Positions 8,088-9,958 of a stretch of DNA of 9,958 nt are shown here, piece after piece. The DNA lies in assembly GCA_903841915.1 (NCBI GenBank), contig CAIMKO010000017.1, positions 1 to 9,958 of the forward strand, read 5' to 3'. This DNA comes from an uncultured Chitinophagaceae bacterium (GTDB taxonomy: Bacteria; Bacteroidota; Bacteroidia; Chitinophagales; Chitinophagaceae). The position numbers and the translations under genes were made by a program. Every line of letters begins with the position of its first letter. Position 1 is the first letter of the stretch. Below the pieces are notes generated by a model that was not told the DNA's origin, did not search any database, and worked only from the letters and a program-made list of their open reading frames with translations.

Positions 8088-8109
8088 GTCAAGCTGCATC
8101 TCGGCGGTA

Positions 8110-9759
8110 TCATTTCTCTATAATTACTGAGTTTTCATTTGCACCTGAATCAGCTTTTACTTTATTTTTTGCTTTGGACGAATCAGTGTTTTTCAATTTG
8201 ATCAAACTGCTTCTTTCCCCTTTTACATTGACCAGCAACTCTGCAGCATCATTAAACAGCAGCTTATCAAATGAAATATTATTACTGTTCAGGATATTGA
8301 GGATCGGATCTGTTTCTACTACAACCAATCTTAAATTTTTGATCGAAATATTAGATGCTTCTTCACATTCAACACCCTTCTTAGATCTAATCACCAAATT
8401 TTCCAACTCAATATTCTTGATATTCATTTCCGGTAACCCTCGTATAAAAATGCCTTTCTCAGCTCCGTAACAAACGATATTCTTTACATGAAAATCTCTG
8501 AACTGAGGGGTAGCTTCTGTAACAGGCAATAATTCTACTTTGGGTGCATCTCTTTTTTCACCGGCCAATGGTACCGGGTCTTTTGCCATATAATACATAT
8601 CAAACAAAATGGCTTCACCCAGAATATCTTTCATCACAATATTGTTCACGTAGATCTTTTCTACTATCCCGCCGCGACCTCTGGCTGTTTTAAAACGCAA
8701 TCCAACATCTGTTCCGATGAAACTGCAATCAGAAACAAATAAATTTCTTGCCCCACCACTCATTTCACTTCCTATTACAAAACCCCCGTGTGCATGATAA
8801 ACGATATTGTTTCTTATAATTCCGTTTTCAGTTGGCATTCCTCTTTTTCTACCTTCTTCATCCCTTCCACTTTTAATACAAATACCATCATCACCAACAT
8901 CAAACGTTGAATTTTCTATGATGAAATTTTTACAACTTTCAACATCGATGCCATCACCGTTTTGTGCGTACCATGGATTTTTTGCAGATATATTTCTTAC
9001 AGTGAGGTCTTCACACATTAAAGGATGTAAACACCATGCTGGAGAATTTTGAAATGTCACACCTTCCAATAATACTTTATTACAAGAAGAGAATACCAAT
9101 AAATTAGGGCGCAAAAAATCCTTGTAGGCCTCCACATCTTTTACGGTCATGCCCGGTTTAATAACGCCCGGTTCTTTCACTGTGGTTCCTAAAAATGATT
9201 TTTGAGAAGGATACCATGTTTTTTTATCCTCACTCAATAAACCTCCGCTTGTCAATAATCTTTTCCACTGTGTTTCATTCAATTTCTCTTTCTTCACGGC
9301 TCTCCATGCATCACCAAAACCATCAATGATACCAGAACCTGTAATTGCAATATTCTCTGCATGATCGGCAGAAACTGGTGATTGATTTCTGAATGCAGTC
9401 GATCCTTCCCAATTTCCCTGAACCAATGGATATTGATCGAAGTCGGAGGTAAACTGAAGAACCGCATCACGATCGATATGCAGATTCACATTACTCTTCA
9501 AAACAATGGGGCCGGTCAGCCACATACCCCCGGGAATCAAGACAACGCCTCCTCCATTCTTATTACAGGCTGCAATCGCCTTATTGATCGCTACTGTATT
9601 TAATGTAATTCCATCAGCAACAGCATCAAATTTTTTGATGTTAAAAGTGTCTTTCTTAAACTGTGTGGATCGAATAACGGGCATTGTTTGTGCAACTGTA
9701 ATTTCTGCAATAAACATGCACACAAAAATGACTGAAGAAATATGGCTGAATCGTTTCAT
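8110..9759 (-). CDS. Secreted GH28 polygalacturonase (exo- or endo-acting unknown)
   Basis: Hydrolyses alpha-1,4 bonds of polygalacturonate and supplies the galacturonate used by uxaC, uxaB and uxaA. The 549 residues begin with a signal peptide (about 1-24, ending ITVAQ; no lipobox), which supports the ATG at 9759. The N-terminal beta-helix segment KKFDAVADGITLNTVAINKA (42-61) is typical of the family. The GH28 catalytic motifs follow in order: NGDGID (267-272, canonical NTD), VGDDGICIKSG (288-298) with D290 and D291, AHGGFVIGSE (323-332) with H324, and RFKTARGRGG (355-364) with R355 and K357. D269, D290 and D291 should be the catalytic acids. A region at about 150-220 between the early strands, and a loop near 390-420, are insertions relative to compact fungal enzymes and may shape the cleft for short chains. 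The Lys- and Ser-rich tail (about 520-549) has no recognised domain. It is the first gene of the minus-strand run. Confidence 0.93.
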   Translation of the reverse strand: MKRFSHISSVIFVCMFIAEITVAQTMPVIRSTQFKKDTFNIKKFDAVADGITLNTVAINKAIAACNKNGGGVVLIPGGMWLTGPIVLKSNVNLHIDRDAVLQFTSDFDQYPLVQGNWEGSTAFRNQSPVSADHAENIAITGSGIIDGFGDAWRAVKKEKLNETQWKRLLTSGGLLSEDKKTWYPSQKSFLGTTVKEPGVIKPGMTVKDVEAYKDFLRPNLLVFSSCNKVLLEGVTFQNSPAWCLHPLMCEDLTVRNISAKNPWYAQNGDGIDVESCKNFIIENSTFDVGDDGICIKSGRDEEGRKRGMPTENGIIRNNIVYHAHGGFVIGSEMSGGARNLFVSDCSFIGTDVGLRFKTARGRGGIVEKIYVNNIVMKDILGEAILFDMYYMAKDPVPLAGEKRDAPKVELLPVTEATPQFRDFHVKNIVCYGAEKGIFIRGLPEMNIKNIELENLVIRSKKGVECEEASNISIKNLRLVVVETDPILNILNSNNISFDKLLFNDAAELLVNVKGERSSLIKLKNTDSSKAKNKVKADSGANENSVIIEK

Positions 9760-9781
9760 AATAATGGTTGAATAGGCTTCC

Positions 9782-9789
9782 CAAATTTA
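9782..9789 (-). promoter_or_regulatory. Bacteroidota-type -7 promoter box for the GH28 gene
   Basis: On the minus strand this reads TAAATTTG, an exact match to the TAnnTTTG consensus of the Bacteroidota primary sigma factor. It ends 22 bases before the GH28 ATG, leaving a short leader. I do not see a clear TTTG -33 element 17-23 bases further upstream, so the promoter may be weak or need an activator. This would drive GH28 and possibly the whole run. Confidence 0.5.
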
Positions 9790-9845
9790 TAACGAGATCA
9801 CAGAGTTCTTCGATAATTCTCATTAAAATCCTGCTTTATTTACGC

Positions 9846-9859
9846 AATCGTTCCCGATT
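9846..9859. promoter_or_regulatory. Candidate operator: AATCG-TTCC-CGATT inverted repeat
   Basis: Two perfect 5-bp arms flank a 4-base spacer in the region between the GH28 gene and a possible divergent gene. Its place upstream of the putative -7 box for GH28, and upstream of the possible rightward promoter, would suit a shared regulator. Arms this short can occur by chance. Confidence 0.3.
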
Positions 9860-9884
9860 TACAAGCGCATTTTCTCCTTTCAAT

Positions 9885-9913
9885 TTTGCGATATTCCGCT
9901 AATTTTATCGTTT
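9885..9913 (+). promoter_or_regulatory. Weak candidate promoter for the rightward gene
   Basis: TTTG at 9885-9888 and TATCGTTT at 9906-9913 are separated by 17 bases, the arrangement of Bacteroidota -33/-7 elements. The second box departs from TAnnTTTG at two positions. It ends 21 bases before the ATG at 9935. A tentative call made from spacing and position. Confidence 0.25.
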
Positions 9914-9934
9914 CTACTAAATAGCTTAGATTCG

Positions 9935-9958
9935 ATGAAGTTTAAAGCTCAAAATACA
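9935..9958 (+). CDS. Possible start of a divergent gene, perhaps a LacI-type regulator (first 8 codons only)
   Basis: An ATG at 9935 opens a frame reading MKFKAQNT to the window edge. Eight residues cannot identify a protein. The reading is based on context: the region between 9760 and 9934 looks like a divergent control region, and LacI-family regulators of this phylum often begin with a short Lys-rich lead before the TIKDIA helix. A regulator of galacturonate or pectin genes would fit here. The frame may also be fortuitous. Confidence 0.35.

Noticed and set aside
8066..8094. TTGACA / CACAAT pair with 17-base spacing on the minus strand, resembling a sigma-70 promoter
   Set aside because: The -10 box matches only four of six positions, and Bacteroidota primary promoters use the TTTG / TAnnTTTG form, so the resemblance is probably accidental.
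8088..8109. Possible terminator after the GH28 stop codon
   Set aside because: There is no stable GC-rich stem followed by a U-run on the minus strand; the only symmetry is the AT-rich inverted repeat described separately.
9506..9775. Plus-strand open frame of 89 codons at the GH28 N-terminus
   Set aside because: Antisense to the GH28 signal peptide and first beta-helix repeats, with no promoter or domain to support it.

Overview
The window is an AT-rich stretch of a Bacteroidota chromosome, most likely from the Chitinophagaceae/Sphingobacteriia side of the phylum (inference). The evidence is signal peptides ending in the typical '-AQ' cleavage region, leaders without Shine-Dalgarno sequences, one good Bacteroidota-type -7 box (TAnnTTTG), and the families present. 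It holds a pectin (homogalacturonan) degradation and D-galacturonate catabolism locus. No phage, transposon, CRISPR or RNA gene was seen.

Seven genes lie head to tail on the minus strand, so transcription runs from high to low coordinates. In order they are: GH28 polygalacturonase (8110-9759), GH105 unsaturated galacturonyl hydrolase with a C-terminal DUF4350-like domain (6115-8019), PL10 pectate lyase (5090-6115), CE8 pectin methylesterase-like protein (4041-5090), uxaB tagaturonate reductase (2586-4025), uxaA altronate dehydratase (1059-2546) and uxaC uronate isomerase (1-1013, cut by the left edge). The first four have signal peptides and should act outside the cytoplasm. The last three are cytoplasmic.

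The pathway is coherent. CE8 removes methyl esters, PL10 and GH28 cut the polygalacturonate backbone by elimination and hydrolysis, and GH105 removes the unsaturated end residue. Free D-galacturonate is then isomerised by UxaC, reduced by UxaB and dehydrated by UxaA to 2-keto-3-deoxygluconate (KDG). KDG kinase and aldolase, KduI/KduD for the unsaturated sugar, a uronate transporter and any SusC/SusD pair are not in the window.

GH105-PL10 and PL10-CE8 each overlap by one base (TAATG), and CE8-uxaB are 15 bases apart, so these four genes form a tight unit. Gaps of 39 and 45 bases precede uxaA and uxaC. The 90-base gap between GH28 and GH105 carries nested inverted repeats and may be a control point. 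The right-hand 199 bases hold the GH28 promoter region and possibly the first eight codons of a divergent gene, conceivably a LacI-type regulator. The region is otherwise ordinary. The points most worth a second look are the altered active-site motifs of the CE8 protein, the unexplained C-terminal domain of the GH105 protein, and the palindromes in the two control regions.
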